DNA of 64,000 nucleotides from Ulota crispa (lineage: Eukaryota > Streptophyta > Bryopsida > Orthotrichales > Orthotrichaceae). A program made the position numbers and the translations under genes. The stretch lies in contig OY987244.1 in NCBI GenBank assembly GCA_963920765.1, positions 2,501 to 66,500 of the forward strand, given 5' to 3'. Numbering within the stretch: the stretch's first letter is position 1; each line of letters starts with the position of its first letter. Under the pieces are notes generated by a model. That model made no database searches, was not told the DNA's origin, and worked only from the letters and a program-made list of their open reading frames with translations. Of the stretch, positions 45,420 through 57,552 are shown one piece after another.

Positions 45420-46160
45420 GGACATAAAATTTGTTATTTATAGAACAACAATTATAAATCTTTTATCTTTTTAGCTACTTTTGTTTTTACATACAAATGA
45501 TTGAAACAAGTGCAAGTGAACTTTTGAAATTGTAATCACTTCATAGTAAAAGACACATGGAATATCCAAATGTGTTGTACATGACCACTTTCTTAAATAT
45601 ACTAGTTGATTTAAGAGAATACAATCTAAAACCATGGCTATAAACATGCATTCACATAAACATTGTTTTCTTTGAATTTGGTTGTAATGCAAAATTGAGT
45701 CAATTTTGACTATATGTATGGTTAGTAGGTACAATTGAAAATCAAATTTGATTTTTGGCTTTAGTGCATGATGCAACTATGATTGCTACTAGTAATTTAT
45801 AAAGTGATTGATTATTTTTTCTTTCTCAATAAAACATAAGTTTTTGTCAAACTAAAATTAGAAACATTTGACTGATTTAATATTTCTTATGTTTCCCCTT
45901 AATAATTGTGAGAGTTTAACAAAATTTCATTGAATATTTGTATTAAACATAATCAATATATTTCATTTTTCCTAATTGGTGAGAAAACTTGCCATAAGGA
46001 ATTTTGAGCTAATTTCATTATTGCTATTATTAGTGCATTTATTTTCTATTTTTAGTATTATTGCAATTATTTATAGAAAAATACTAACTAGTCTTTCACT
46101 AAAGTAACAACATGTCTTTAATTTACAATAACAAATATAAAATTATTTTTTTTAGTTTTT
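45420..46160. other. AT-rich sequence, nothing recognised
   Basis: No feature beyond short ORFs. Confidence 0.4.
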
Positions 46161-46167
46161 GAAGTTT

Positions 46168-46912
46168 CTTAACCCTTAAATGACCATTGTCCCTTTGGAA
46201 GACAAATGGGATTTTTGGCATGTACTTATGGCTAAACTGCTTTGTGTGATTTTTTGAAACTTTTATGGATGATGGGGAACGCAAAGAGCTATGTCACTAT
46301 GTGGGCATCTAAATTTGTTGTCATTCCGACATTCATTGAAGAAGCCAAAGATGAATTTATGGAAAACACGGAACTCTGGGCAACCCAAAAACTTCTTTAA
46401 AAATTGCATTTATTAAAAATAAAAATATGAAATAGGGTTTCTAGACTTTTATAGATGTGAGAAGCTTTGAATCATTCAATTTTGATTAATGAGATGAAAG
46501 TTATGAGTAGTTTTAGTTTACCGGTAGGTGTGGAAAATCTCAAAACCACACCTACCGGCAAACTAAAACTACTCAAAACTTTCATCTCATTAATCAAAAT
46601 TGAATGATTCAAAGCTTCTCACATCTATATAAGTCTAGAAACCCTATTTCATATTTTTATTTTTAATAAATGCAATTTTTAAAGAAGTTTTTGGGCTGCC
46701 CGAAGTTCCGTGTTTTCCATAAATTCATCTTTGGCTTCTTCAGTGAATGTCAGAATGACAAAAAATATAGATGCCCACATTATAACACAGGTCTCTGCAT
46801 TCCCCATCATCCATAAAAGTTTCAAAAAATCACACAAAGCAATTTAGCCATAGGTACATGCCCAAAAATCCCATTTGTCTCCCAAAGGGATAGCAGTCCT
46901 TTAGGAGACATT
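46168..46912. mobile_element. Young near-perfect foldback element, ~745 bp (TTAACCCC family)
   Basis: Two arms of roughly 365 bp fold around a 12-nt loop (46534-46545) between CCGGTAGGTGTGG and CCACACCTACCGG. The inner ~180 bp differ at only a few positions; outer parts have more changes. The left end TTAACCCTTAAATGACC matches the terminal motif of other elements here. There is no coding capacity. Arm identity implies recent formation or ongoing correction. Partial relatives are at 15685, 25293 and within 49875-50799. Confidence 0.95.
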
Positions 46913-47446
46913 TTGAAGATATAAAAGATCTAAATTCAATTCATTGTGTCGATAATCAATGGTATAGAAGATTATGAACAAACATGGTTAATATTCTTGT
47001 AACAAACCTCTAAAATGACATGTTTGCTCAACCACTATAGAGTGTGGAAAATATTCTTAGCAAAAATTCTCTTGAATCTTACCTTGAACTCTAACTAGCA
47101 ATCATAACACTATTTTTTTTGCAAAACAAAGGAAATTGCCAAAAACCTTTCTAAATAAGCATTGTGTTTGTCATATTTTGAATGACATAAACTACTATTA
47201 GTATCTACATGAATGGAAGTGCACATGTTATAATTATCTAGTTCTATCCAAATTTTCCTTACTTGCTCGCTAGAGATCTTGAAAGTGGTTAATCTTAGCA
47301 GAATTGCTACCAAAAATATTCTACAGCTCAAAAACTTATGAACTTTACAATGTTAAATTTGAGTTTTGTTTTTTGTTTTTTTTGCTTCTTAGCACTTAGC
47401 AGTGTTTTTAGCCACATGAGCTAAAAGAAAAAAATTAGATTTGGAG

Positions 47447-47740
47447 TCATTGCAATTTGCAGTACCAGCTGGGTGTTGCTCTAGCAAATATACTTAAAGT
47501 TTGTCTTGCCATAGGGATTTGAACTTGCCCCTCTTTGTGTGATGGATGCAAGGATGGATGATATCTTACCAATGGTGCGGGCCTGCGGGGAGGAAAACTT
47601 GGCCCAGGCAGGAAACTTAGGCGCGAGGCACAAACTTGGGCTTTGGGCAAGGAGATGGAAAAAAAGTGGTTCACGTTTAAACATCACAGCGAAACCACTG
47701 CAATTCCCTTGTGAGCATCACGGGGGAATCATGTAAGCTC
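47447..47740 (-). repeat. Possible tRNA-derived SINE remnant in a GC-rich island
   Basis: On the minus strand, GCACCATTGGTAAGATATC (A-box-like) is followed about 45 bp later by GCAAGTTCAAATCCCTATGG (B-box-like), the order and spacing of a tRNA-type internal promoter. A stable cloverleaf does not fold (the T stem is poor), so this is not a tRNA gene. G+C is much higher than in the flanks. It lies just before the large tandem array. Confidence 0.4.
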
Positions 47741-48990
47741 CTTGTGACTCTAAAGCCAAAATTATTTTTTAAGATGTACGCAACTAAATGTACAAAAGTA
47801 GAAAGTTTATTGTTTGTTTACCAAAGTGGTAGATGCCAAAACAATTGTCCAAACCCCATGGCTTTCTAAACCCATATCTCATGTGATTTATATTCTTTCT
47901 ACACGTGCGCATAGTCTTTTTTTATTTTTTCAAATGTATTACATTACTTTATTCACTATAGGTACACGTCCTAGACCTTGAACCTCACGTATTTTGGGTA
48001 TCAACCCCCAAACAATTAGGTTTCTTTTATATCCCTCTTGCCCCATTTTGACTTTTGGAGCTACATGGAGTTACATTGCATTCTCTCATGGATTTGCAAA
48101 ATGAGACCCTTCTTGTTGATGGTTAACGATCCCTTGAACCTCCCTAAATCCTTGTAATTGAAAACAAGTCACCGCAAGAATGATTGACAATTGAAACAGC
48201 GCCCAAGAAAAATGAAAAAGAACCAATGTTTGATCATGTTCATACATGTTTGTTTGAATAATGAAACAAGGGCAACTCAAATATATTCAATGCCTTTTGT
48301 GAGATTGCTCATGAACTTGAATCCTTTGTTTACAATTAAATCTAGTTTTCTAATCCATTTGCATCTTGACCATGCCATGGATCTTAATCTCTAAACACAA
48401 TAAAAAGCATATGCAATGAAAGCATCAATGACCTCCACAACCCATTAAATACTAAACCTCTTAAATGAAAAATTCAAAATGTATAAAGAAACAACAAATA
48501 TCAAACCAACAAGTGAAGTTTCCTTTTTATTTACAATATTTGGTTGCTTATTCACTATTAACCACAATTCAATAGGTCCAACAAAATGCCTATAAAATTG
48601 GCTGAAGTTTTGATGAATATGATACAATGTTCCAAAACCCTTGTAGAGAAGGTCTAGTTCATAAACCCTAGAACACAAATAATTCTAAACTCCAAAATCC
48701 TAAAACCCTCTTGAATCCACTAATATGAAAAGATTATTCCATATTTACCAAAAGAGCTAAAAATCCTGCAAAACCTTTGTGCCAACTGTAATACAAAAAA
48801 TGAAGAAGAGACTAACATATAGGCACCCCTAAACTACAATAGAAGTGGAAAGAACAAATGAGGGTAACGGTCGTTTGTAATATTTCCTAAATACAAGAAT
48901 TCAACAACCCTAAACCACTAAAAATGTTTCAGATTCCTATTAAATCTTAGTGAACACAACAAACAATGGCTAGATATACGGGCAAAAATT

Positions 48991-49099
48991 CACATAGTTG
49001 GTAGGAGAAAATGGTGTCTAAATTGACAAAAAAAAACATCTGAATTGATGTGTCCAAATCTACAAAAAATGACCAAATTGACATTGTTTCTTTGTAGTG
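48991..49099. mobile_element. Decayed miniature CACTA relative
   Basis: Ends GACATTGTTTCTTTGTAGTG, the CACTACAAAGAAAC terminus in reverse. Inside are TCTAAATTGACA, TGAATTGATGTGTCCAAATC and CCAAATTGACA, like the element at 16854. The left end (CACATAGTTGG) has drifted and no 3-bp duplication is visible. It is inserted in the first monomer of the array. Confidence 0.55.
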
Positions 49100-49756
49100 A
49101 GTGGTGTTGAGGATTTTGCAATTATAGTAATTTTCTACCTTCCACCCCTTCATTGTTTGCCTAAATCTTTGCAATTTTGGAGAACTAGTTCAAAGTTGGT
49201 GAAGGGCCTCAAACCTAAACCTCCTAAACGCCTCTCTCTATGCCCCCCACCTTAAGACCCAACCGCTCTAACAAAAAAGTTGGATACATTCATTTAATGT
49301 TGACAAAGAACTTAGAAATTTGGCTTTACCACAATTGCTGAAAACAACATCCTTCATATCCTAGACCTACTTCCTAAAAACAACTGCAATGTTTTAAACA
49401 CATACACCAAAAATACTTTCATAAACCCTTGAAATAAGTAGTACATAACTCAATCAAAAAGCTCAAAGTCCCCTTGAACATAGGTGAAAATCTTAGTCAA
49501 AAGAGCTACAAAAGAGAATTTCCTAAATCTGGAGAATATTCATGTGAAAAAGCCACTAAAAATGCTATTTACAATATGTACATCACTCACATTGTTCTAA
49601 ACAAAGAGAGGTAATACTTAGGCTCTGGAAAGTGAAAATAGGGAAAATAGATAACCACCCATGTCAGAAAGTAAGATGGCAAAGACGGTGAGAGTATTGG
49701 GAATATCCAAGGGAAATGTCAAAACGTGCATTCTTTTGTAAGTGGAGAAAATTTGC

Positions 49757-49832
49757 GTGCATTCACAAAAGAAGGGTTACACAAATGTGACCCCCTTTGC
49801 AAAAGGTGTGACCATGTAAGTCATGAATGCAC
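49757..49832. repeat. Hairpin module, copy 1
   Basis: GTGCATTCACAAAAGAAGGG then TTACACAAATGTGACCCC, CTTTGCAAAAGG and TCATGAATGCAC. The outer arms GTGCATTCA/TGAATGCAC are exactly inverted. Confidence 0.85.
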
Positions 49833-49874
49833 TACATTCCTATACCTTTAAGCTCCAAGCCGGATCTTGTATCT

Positions 49875-50799
49875 TTAACCTCTGAAGCACCGAGCACCCT
49901 TTTTTGGCAACATAGCAATTTTGGGCAGCTCACCGCCAATGGGGTTTTCTTTTCCTTTATTTTGAATTTTCAAATGCAATGTGTTCTACAAGTAGCTTTA
50001 GGGCCCAACAATTTTCATAACTTTTGACTTCATGGTTTAGAAGTTATTGTTTGATATGTTGTTTCCTTTGCTTGGTGGGTAGCAAAAAACTTCCTTAAAA
50101 ATTGCACTTTTTGAATTTTGTTCTTTGAAATTTGTAATATAGATCTATATATACATGGGGAGCTTTGAATTATTCCATTTTCATCATTGAGGTGAAAGTT
50201 GTGAGGAGATTATGTTTGCTGGCAGCAATGGATTCTTTGCTCTAAAACAAACTTGGAAGTCCTTTATGTTACTCAATTTTCAATATTTTAGATGAAGAAT
50301 AGAACCAATAGATGTAAATTGTTTATCACAACAGTTTGACCATTGGGATTGGATTTTTCATTTCCATGATTTAGTTATTAACAATTTAGTGGGTTGAATC
50401 ATTTTCTTCTTGCTGCTTATCATTGTTTTTCCATGTGTTTTACAATTCCAAACAATTTGAAAATTTTCAAATGGTTATCCAACTTGATTTGAAGAACAAA
50501 TCCAACAAATTACAACCATGTTGGATTTTTTTCATACAACATGACCTTGTAAAGTGCAGCTGCCCGGATTTTTGCGAGGACAAAAAATGGCATTTTGTTA
50601 GTTCAAACTCAATTATCTAACAATCTACATGACAACAAATTTTGAAACTTTTTCTACACCTTTGGATACTAGTGTATTACAAGACCTTACAGTTAGATGT
50701 CTCAAAAAAGTTGTTTTTTCTAAAATTTGATACTTGTACTAGAAATGACAATGTTAGAGCAATTTTGGTGAAGAATCAAGCTCCGCACTTTAGGGGTTA
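49875..50799. mobile_element. 0.92-kb TTAACCCC-type element inserted in an array monomer
   Basis: The other monomers run straight from CGTATCTTTGAATGAGAATAAGTGG. Here the same path is broken after GTATCT by TTAACCTCTGAAGCACCGAGC and resumes after GAAGCTCC-type sequence ending GCACTTTAGGGGTTAA with ATAATAAGTGGTGG. The ends are inverted repeats (TTAACCTCTGAAGCACCGAGC against TTAACCCCTAAAGTGCGGAGC) and TTA borders each side, fitting a TTA target duplication. Inside, 50080-50225 resembles the left arm of the 46.2-kb foldback. There is no transposase ORF. Confidence 0.8.
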
Positions 50800-52088
50800 A
50801 ATAATAATAAGTGGTGGAAGTCCTTAAATTGGTTTGGCACTAGTGTTACTGCACCATGTCAAAAGCAGAGACCCAAAATAAAGGCATCTCTAAACTACAA
50901 TAAAAGTCAAGACCACAAATCATGAGAGTAAAATTTATTTACCAAATACAAACATATCCTAGAGACTAAACCCAATAATATGGCCAAAACCCTAATCCTT
51001 AGCAAACACAATAAACCATGGCTACGTATTTGGAAAAATGCCCTATATATCATTTTATCAAAATCACAATGACTGACACAAATACCACATCTTTGATTGT
51101 TGTGCACAATCACCCCAATAGCATAGGTATTTACCAAAATGCAAGCTCATTTACCTAATTTCCTTTTCACCATTAACCCAATGAACAATTATTTACCCAA
51201 ATCCCCCCATTTATTTGATCAAATGCACACTTATTCACTCGTATGCATAATTTTCCTAGCAAATGCTACTTTATTTGCCCTAAGTGCACGTCTATATACC
51301 CAAATGCACAAATAATCATCCAAGTGCATGTTCACCTGCCCATATGCACATGCATGCATCCAAAATACAAATTTATTCATCCACATGCACAGTCATTCAT
51401 GCATGTATGTACATGGTACCCTAAACCAATCCACTATGTATTCACCTAAATACATGTACATTGATTGAAATATACACACTCCCTTTAGGTCCTCAATTGC
51501 AATTCCATTCATTCTAAACCCATAATTCTAGACCATTATGCCCTAAACTAGCTATTCCCAGCAATGTTTTTGGCAAATTAACCCTAAACTTTGATCCCCT
51601 AAATTGATATTTAAATACCATTTCTAAATCCCTATCTCTAACCTTCCTTGAAGATCCTAAATCCTCAACCAAAAGTGTTGGATCCTAAACCCTAAAACCA
51701 TTTCGTATTTAAATAGTTGCATTCATGACAAATGCCCTAAGCCCTCCTTAAAACCATTATAACATTGTAAAAGTGATAGCCATGTTCTAAACTATGAATT
51801 ACAAAAATAATTTTCCAAAACAAAAAAAAGTAATGTCACAATATATGTTGAGAAAGCTCAAAATTTCCTTTGAGCAGAGGTGGAAAACTAAATCCAAATA
51901 ACTACGGAAGACAAATCCTAAATGAGGGGAATATTGATATAAATCAACCAAAAAAAGGTTGTTTACAAGGACCATGAAAGTAAAACTATGTCATTGACAT
52001 CGTTAAAAACAAAGAAAGAGGTAAGAATGCATGAAAGATGAAAAATACAAACTGGAGTAACTATTGTGTTGAGTAGAAGAAAAGCTAT

Positions 52089-52163
52089 GTGCATTCACAA
52101 AGGAGGGGTTACACAAATGTGACCCCCTTTGCAAATGGTATGACCTTGTAACCCGTCAATGCA
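52089..52163. repeat. Hairpin module, extra partial-duplicate copy
   Basis: GTGCATTCACAAAGGAGGGG, TTACACAAATGTGACCCCC, TTTGCAAATGGTATGACC, TTGTAACCCGTCAATGCA. It lies 260 bp before copy 2, with the intervening sequence also duplicated. Confidence 0.85.
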
Positions 52164-52348
52164 GTGCATTCTTGTAACTTTTAACCCCATGCTAGATTCT
52201 ATATGTTTAGATAAGAATAAGTTGTGATAAATGCAGAGAAGGTTAATAGCCCGTGTCAAAGAGTAAGATGGTAGAGGTAGTGAGAATACAAGGAACGTCA
52301 AGGGGGAATGTCAAAGTATGCGTTCTTTTCTAAGTAGAGAAAAACTAG

Positions 52349-52424
52349 GTGCATTCACAAAGGAGGGGTTACACAAATGTGACCCCCTTTGCAAAAAGGT
52401 GTGACCTTGTAACTTGTGAATGCA
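52349..52424. repeat. Hairpin module, copy 2
   Basis: GTGCATTCACAAAGGAGGGG, TTACACAAATGTGACCCCC, TTTGCAAAAAGGTGTGACC, TTGTAACTTGTGAATGCA. The best-kept copy: GTGCATTCACA against TGTGAATGCA at the ends. Confidence 0.88.
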
Positions 52425-53866
52425 GTGCATTTTGTACCTTTAAACCCCAAGCTGGCTTCCATATCTTTCAATGAGAATAAATGGTGGAAGTTTTGTACTT
52501 GCTACCACATGGTTGTTATTGAATGTTGGGAGGAAAGTTTGTGAAACCTAAGCTCTGCATTCTAAGGGCTTTCAAGTCCCTTGTTCACCCTAAACTACAA
52601 AGCACCCAGACCAGTCTATAGATTTACGTGGCATAATGTACAAAAGTGCAGACTTAAATGTATATTTTGAAAGTGACCCTAAACTTGCTATATCTAAACT
52701 AGAACTATTTGTTGTGTAGGAAATACACGTCTAGTAAGCAATGAAGGGATGTGTTAGATGTGCTATCCGTTTTCCCGCATCATCCAAATTCTTTGGCTTG
52801 CAGGCCAGGTGGTATGGATTACTGATTTTTTCTACATGCACCCCATGATCTTTCATCCCTCTTTTGAATGTTTTTCCTTATTGTGTAAACTATAGTGCAC
52901 CAAATGTGCAAATGATTTCTTCTACAACTCCAACTTCCAAATGATTTGGTTTCATTTAAATCTCCATTGCCTGATTTCATTTTTCATAATCCCAAAAAGA
53001 GCTTTATTTTCTTGTAAAGTTGAACAACTTCTTTTTCTTTTGCACTTATTGCCCCCCAAAACCTCTTTAAGCGTTATGTATGGGCATGTCCTATACCCTA
53101 ACAAATCCTATACCTTGAATCCAACAATAACTCTCCAGATTTCTTGAAGACTACATTTCATAATTATTTTTGAAGAGTGGTTGGAGTTCAACTTATAAAA
53201 GCATGTGATCAAATTGTACCCTCTTGTAAACCAAACATCCAACAATTCCTAACTTTTTTTGGTGACTTGTGCAATATGAAGGTCCCAATTATGTTTGGAT
53301 TTTGTTTCCTAAAAGCGAGAATGTGATTATATTAAAATCTCATGAATTCCATACAATGCATTAGTCATCATTAGACAACTTCAAGTTGTTCAATGGTTAT
53401 AGATTTTATTAGGAATGGTTAGAGTTCTTCTTATGAAAGCATGTGATCAACTTATATTTTTCTTTTATCTTGTAGCATTAGCATTTTTCCAAGTTGAATT
53501 GTTGGGATCCAACCATAAGCTCACATTTATTGGACAATAATTGTGTACATAAGTACCTTAGGCCTTCTTTCAAGAGTATACTAAAAAACTCATAAAGGAC
53601 ACACTAAATTTTAAATGGGGGGGAGGAAGAATATAATCAAATAAAAATACAATCAAAAATGCTATTTACAATGAGAATTAAAGAGAAGCTAAATCACTCT
53701 CATTGTAGAAAATAAAGAGAGTTAACAATGCCCGGGCAAGGTGAAAATTGCAGAAAAGGTTAACTGCCCGTGTCATAAAGGAAGATGGCAGAGACGATGA
53801 GAGTACATGGAATGTTACGGGGAAATGTCAAAGCGTGGGTTCCTTTGTTAGTGGGAGAAAAACTAC

Positions 53867-53942
53867 GTGCATTCACAAAGGAAGGGTTATATAAATGTGA
53901 CCCCTTTTGCAAAAAGGTGTGACCTTGTAACCTGTGAATGCA
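53867..53942. repeat. Hairpin module, copy 3
   Basis: GTGCATTCACAAAGGAAGGG, TTATATAAATGTGACCCC, TTTTGCAAAAAGGTGTGACC, TTGTAACCTGTGAATGCA. Confidence 0.86.
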
Positions 53943-55658
53943 ATGCATTCTTGTACCTTCAAACCCCAAACCGGATCCCGTATCTTTGCATAAGAATAAA
54001 TACTGCACATTGTCAAAAACTTATAACTCCAAAATCTTGCACTCCAAAGGCTTCCAAGTCCTTTTTCTATTCTAAAAAGCAAAACACCCAAATCAGTATA
54101 AAGATTTGCATGGCTAAATGTAAAAGATTACAAGTTTTGTTGTTTGTTTTTTGAAAGTGGCCCAAAACTACCTATTTGCCAAAACAAAATTGATTGTAAA
54201 CCATCACATGCTTTATCTTGAAGGAAGCAATGTTAGACTTGAAACCCATTTTCCAACTTTATCTTGAACTTGCGACCTAGAGGCTGATAGTTATATGTTG
54301 TTGATCTTCCCTAAACCATATCCCTTTGGTTGACGTCCATTTCTTTTTTGCATGCTCTATCTTATTACATACAATACTGCCATTGCAATGGTATTTTATC
54401 TCTTTCCTTTAAACATTAATGCTTTTTAAAAATTTGTGAACTGGGAGCTGATCCCAAATCTTGCCCAAGTGCTACATGCTATGTACACAAAAAATTACCT
54501 AGAATCCTAAATTCCGAGACAGAAACATTGTGAATAATCAATTATTAATCCACACTCAAACTCATTCACCTAAATGCATAGGTGCCCACCCAAAATGCAA
54601 GCTTGTATATACAAATGCCTATTTATCCAACAAGTGTGAACTCATTCATTGTAAATTGCAAATTTGGTCATGCAGATGCACACCCTTTCATCCATATCCT
54701 AAGCCCTATCGATCAAAGTACTAGTCCATTGACCTCGAATGCATGTTTTTTTACCCAATTGTTCAATAATTCATACATGTGCATGTTCATTTGCTCACAT
54801 GTACATTTATACATCACATGCACACTCAATGATGCATATGTGAACATAATCATCAACCCACCTTCCCTATGTATGTATTCAATGTACATATACTCATTCT
54901 AATATCTGCAATTTTTGCCCAAATGAAATTATATCTCCCTTTACACCGTTAGTTGCAATTTCATATATTGATAATCCTAATACTCAATCCCAAATTTCCC
55001 CCTAAGCACTTCACTTCCTAAATTAAGAATTTTAGGGGATGCTAGCAAATTGACTCCTACATCCAAAAACATAAAAAATGATATTTTTCAAACCACCTCT
55101 ACATTCCTCCCTAAACCCTCTTCTTCTCCACCTTAAGGCCCTAAACCCTAGAAGTCATACATTTATTCAAATGAAAAGAACCAAGTTGTTCAAAAAATGG
55201 CTACATGGCAAATGCAAAAAAATCCACCCTAAGCCCTAAACCTTGCTACATTACAAAAGTAATAGCATTGTCCTAAATCAAGAACAATGGTAATAGTTAT
55301 AAGACCCAAAAAATTTATGGTGCAATAATCCAATTAAAAAGCTTAAAGTCCCTAGTATGGGGCACAGTTAGAAAAATCAATCGAAAAAGCTATGAAAGAG
55401 AATTCCTAAACAAAGGAATGTTCATAAAAAAAAGGCAACTGAAAATGCCATTTAGAATAAGAATCAATGAGAAACTAATTCTCTCTCACCATCAAAAGAG
55501 AGAGAGAGGAAAGAATGTTTGAGAAAGTTGAGAAATGCATATAAGGTTAATTGTTGTGACAGAGAGTCAGAGTCAGATGGTAGAGACGGTGAGAATACAA
55601 GGAATGTCAGGGGAGAATGTCAAAGCGTGCATTCCTTTGTGAGTAAGGAATACACTAT

Positions 55659-55734
55659 GTGCATTCACAAAAAAGGGGTTACACAAATGTGACCCCTTTT
55701 GCAAAAAGGTGTGATCTTGTAACCCATGAATGCA
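55659..55734. repeat. Hairpin module, copy 4
   Basis: GTGCATTCACAAAAAAGGGG, TTACACAAATGTGACCCC, TTTTGCAAAAAGGTGTGATC, TTGTAACCCATGAATGCA. Confidence 0.86.
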
Positions 55735-57476
55735 TTGCATTTTTGTACTTCTGAACCCTAAGGCAAAATTCCGTATCTTTGAATGAGAATAAGTGGTGGA
55801 AGTTTTTAAAATGCAATGGTATAAGTGTTACCGCGCATTGTCAAAAGACTGTAAGCTCTAAACTTTGCTCCTAAAGGGCCTTCAAGTTACTTGTTCACCC
55901 CAAATTGCGAAGGACTCTAAACCCTAAACCAATCTAAAGATTAACGGGATGAAATGTACAAGAGTAGAGAGTTTATTGTTTGCATCCAAAATACTGTATG
56001 TTAAAACTATATTTTCTCCATACCATTATGTGTTTTTGAAGCAAAAAGGGGATGCTAAACGAGTGATCTATTCTCCATGTCATCCAAACCCCATGGCAAG
56101 TGGCCGCATTTCAAGGCCCTTTAATTCTTTCTACATGCGAGCATAGTATTTTATTCCTTTTCTAAATGTATTATCTTACTTTATACACTAAAACCACACA
56201 TGTCAATGATTTTTTCTACAAGTATATTGGATATTCCCCCAAACAATTAGGTTTCTTTTATATCCCTCTTGTCTCATTTCAAATATTGGGATGGCATAGA
56301 GTTGCGTTGCCTCATGGATTTGCAAAATGTTTTTTTGTTGTTGTTGGTTTTACTGATCCCTTCCACCTCCTTGAACCTCCATAATTAAGAGTTAGGTCAC
56401 CCTAGGAATGACTGGCAATTGAGATAAAGCCAAAAATAAAAATAAAAAAAATAAATTGAAATTTGATAGTGTTGATACATATTTGTTTGGGTGTAAAAAT
56501 AGAGGCAATACAAATACCTTTAATGCCTTTTGTGAGATTGATTGCACATGAAATTGAATTTGACTGAAGGACTATTCTTTAAAGTAGGTACGGCACCTTG
56601 AATCTTTGACTTGTTTCTTCCAAGGCCAATTTTCACCCTCATTTCTAATTGAACCCAATTTGCTAATCCAATTGCATTACAACCACGCCATAAACGATGA
56701 GCTCTAAACACAAGAAAAAAAGAGTTATGATGAAAGCAACAATGACCATCTCAACCCATAAATCCCTAGATATCTAAATGAAAAGGTCAAAATTGAAAAA
56801 TCAACAAATATCAAACCAACAAGTGCAGTTAACTTTGTAATTGCAATATTTACCCTTCACTGCTTGCCTTGACTTTGCAATTTTGGGGAGCTAGTTCAAA
56901 GTTGGTGAAGGGTTTTGAACCTAACTAAACCTCCTAACGCCTTATACTACGCCCTCCTATCTTAAGATCCTAGCTCTAGTAGAAGTGATGGATACATTCA
57001 TTTAAAATTGACCAAGTACTTAAAAACATGGCTATAAGTATAATGCAAAAAAACCCTCTTCAAAACCCTAGTTTCATTTAAAAATAGTTGCAATGTCCTA
57101 AATACTATACACTTTAAATAGTCTCTAAATCCAAAAAATGAACAATACAATAATCACTCAAAAAATTTCATAGTTCCTTTGGGTACAACTAGAATGCTTA
57201 GTCAAAATAGCTACAAATGAGAATTCCTTAGAATAGGGGAATATTGGTATGTAGAAAAGCAAATGGAAATCCTATTTACATGAAAAACAAAAGAGGAACT
57301 AAATCACTAACACTATTAAAAACGAAGAAAGGTAAAATTTAAGCTTTGAAGGTAAAAAAAAATGAAGCATGGTGAATGCCGCATTAGAGAGTTAGATTGC
57401 GAAGATGATAACAATACATAGAATGGCAAGAGTAAATGTCAAAACATGCATTCCTTTGTGAGCAGGGAAAAATTAT

Positions 57477-57552
57477 GTGCATTCACAGAGGAGGGGTTAC
57501 ACAAATGTGACCTCCTTTGCAAAAAGGTGTGACCTTGTAACCCACAAATGCA
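57477..57552. repeat. Hairpin module, copy 5
   Basis: GTGCATTCACAGAGGAGGGG, TTACACAAATGTGACCTCC, TTTGCAAAAAGGTGTGACC, TTGTAACCCACAAATGCA. Confidence 0.86.

Noticed and set aside
47480-47560. tRNA gene on the minus strand
   Set aside because: A-box and B-box-like stretches exist but T-stem and acceptor stem do not pair.
52095-54091. Minus-strand ORFs sharing GLKVTRMHCI and CKGGHICVTPP type segments in different monomers
   Set aside because: The shared residues come from the conserved hairpin module at the DNA level; frames differ before and after it and stops are not avoided.
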